Assembly: GCA_963210315.1 (NCBI GenBank)
Contig: OY723244.1
Location: forward strand, 2,418,001-2,482,000
Source: Rhynchopus euleeides
Taxonomy: Eukaryota; Euglenozoa; Diplonemea; Diplonemida; Diplonemidae
Direction: 5' to 3'
Length of the DNA: 64,000 bases
Position 1 is the first letter of the stretch; each line of letters opens with the position of its first letter. Shown piece by piece: positions 63,060 to 64,000 of the stretch. Under the pieces are notes generated by a model. It searched no databases, was not told where the DNA came from, and saw nothing but the letters and a program-made list of their open reading frames with translations. A program made the translations under genes and the position numbers.

Positions 63060-63977
63060 AGGGGGCGTGGTGGTATCCCCGGGGGGGGGGGCCCGAGGAA
63101 CGCGGATTTGCTTCGGGACCCTGTATTTGAGGCACGTCTGGTCGAAGAAACCTTGAACCTGAACGTCGAGAGTCATCGTCACGCAGAGGTGGTTCGGCAC
63201 TCCCACGTCCCGAACATCGCATGCCGTAAGGGCCTGCGCTGCGATCGGGTTCAGCAGCGCATAGTCGATACGTGTCCCCTCGCATGTAGTGGAGGTTAAG
63301 GTCGAAGGGGGCGTAGTGCCGGTGGCCTGTGCGGCCAGTGCCGCAGCATCGGCCCAGTAGTTGTCCAGTGCATGTGCGAGGGTGGGCGACGCATCCCTGT
63401 CGGTGTTGAGGTCGCCCATCACCACTACCGGCACGTCGCCCAAGCATCTGCCGTAGTCCAGCAGCACCGCATGCAAGAGTCGCTCCCGCTCGGCGAAGGT
63501 TTTCCCAGACTTGCGCCGCTTCTGACCCGACGGGGCGTACACGCATAGGACGTGCAGGAAGGAGCTACCATCTCCGATCGCCACCTTAGCGTGTACAAAG
63601 CGGCCATCGCGCGCAAAACGTTCCAGTGTCGTGGGGGTGGAGAGGCGCACGAGCGGGGCGGGCTTCCGCGCAAGGATGCCGACTCCGCCTTTGTTGCCTT
63701 TCACAAGGTTGCCTTTAATGCCGTCGCGGGGTGCACCCCAAGCCGTGGACCATATCCGCTCCTGGGAAAGGTGCGTCGATACCTCTTCCTGCATGTGCTT
63801 GGTCAGGCAGGGATCAGCGTGATCTTCTCGAGGTGAGGAAGCAGCGCCGTCACATTCACGGAAGCCAGGGTGATAGCGGGGCCTGGGTTCGTCTCGATGT
63901 CCCCGTGCGTGGGGAGGCGCAGATACACAGCATCTGCGAGCCGCTGATCCCGGTGGGAAGTCACTTGTGCAGGTTCG
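63060..63977 (-). pseudogene. LINE AP-type endonuclease
   Basis: The minus-strand frame carries GGVGILARK, LHVLCVYAPSGQ, VVVMGDLNTDRD (catalytic Asp and Asn), TRIDYALLNP and VGVPNHLCVTMTLD (catalytic His): the AP endonuclease fold that nicks target DNA in LINEs. Its first strand, LASVNVTALLPHLEKI, is read in another frame just upstream, so one frameshift (near 63825) separates it from the rest. The frame ends inside the 785-bp insertion. Confidence 0.88.
63878..63904 (-). other. 2A ribosome-skipping peptide upstream of the LINE endonuclease
   Basis: GDIETNPGP matches the D-x-E-x-N-P-G-P consensus exactly. It sits 6 codons before the first endonuclease strand (LASVNV) and in frame with it, the position where some LINEs (trypanosome ingi/L1Tc types and CR1-like elements) use 2A to separate an N-terminal product. 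Confidence 0.88.
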
Positions 63978-64000
63978 CACAGCTCGCGCATGCCACCTGA

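Larger units (their letters stand above)
58128..64000 (-). mobile_element. Decayed LINE (non-LTR retrotransposon), runs off the right edge
   Basis: Read on the minus strand: a 2A peptide, AP-type endonuclease, linker, reverse transcriptase in two pieces, and a Cys/His-rich end. Several frameshifts separate the parts (near 63825, 61780, within 61400-61560, near 58960 and near 58400). Two insertions split it: a 785-bp element at 62275-63059, and a larger insert at roughly 59250-61140. The 3' end is not marked by a clear poly-A; 58128 is an estimate. Confidence 0.85.

Overview
The window looks like nuclear DNA of a GC-rich unicellular eukaryote, probably an alga or related protist. The host genes are long, uninterrupted reading frames with no clear introns. 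They include a WD40 family in tandem copies and an S-formylglutathione hydrolase. Most of the rest is transposable elements of types found in algae and protists: a DIRS-like element, a Penelope-like element with an N-terminal GIY-YIG domain, a LINE with a 2A peptide, a hAT, and large transposase genes. No species call is justified from sequence alone.

Layout. 1-16985 is about 333 copies of a 51-bp satellite with higher-order structure; it runs off the left edge. 17.0-27.5 kb is a cluster of related terminal-inverted-repeat elements: a 169-bp miniature, a 0.8-kb element with a zinc-finger ORF, and a large element encoding a predicted DDE transposase of about 1665 residues. A 4.2-kb DIRS-like tyrosine-recombinase retroelement sits among them, bounded by two direct copies of a 19-bp motif that also borders the other elements. 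27.5-32.0 kb is an element with 507-bp inverted repeats that carries a ubiquitin-specific protease (USP) gene. That gene is split by a 56-bp relic of the Penelope-like element. 32.7-47.6 kb is a tandem cluster of host genes, each with a probable ubiquitin-like N-terminus and WD40 repeats. The first is split by an 8.7-kb, apparently whole Penelope-like element, with a 19-bp target duplication.

48.9-49.7 kb holds the S-formylglutathione hydrolase gene. 50.9-56.0 kb holds a 1685-residue protein of unknown function with a propeller-like N-terminal half. 58.1-64.0 kb is a decayed LINE on the minus strand, split by a 785-bp inverted-repeat element and by a larger insertion. The larger insertion contains a 1195-bp hAT with an 8-bp target duplication, and the hAT contains a 151-bp foldback.

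The main point of interest is that two unrelated mobile elements here each carry a USP-type deubiquitinase domain. One of them is the Penelope-like element, whose single long protein reads GIY-YIG nuclease, reverse transcriptase, USP, coiled coil. It sits inside a host gene whose own N-terminus looks ubiquitin-like. Several insertions can be proved from target duplications and exact restoration of reading frame, so the relative order of many events can be read from the sequence.
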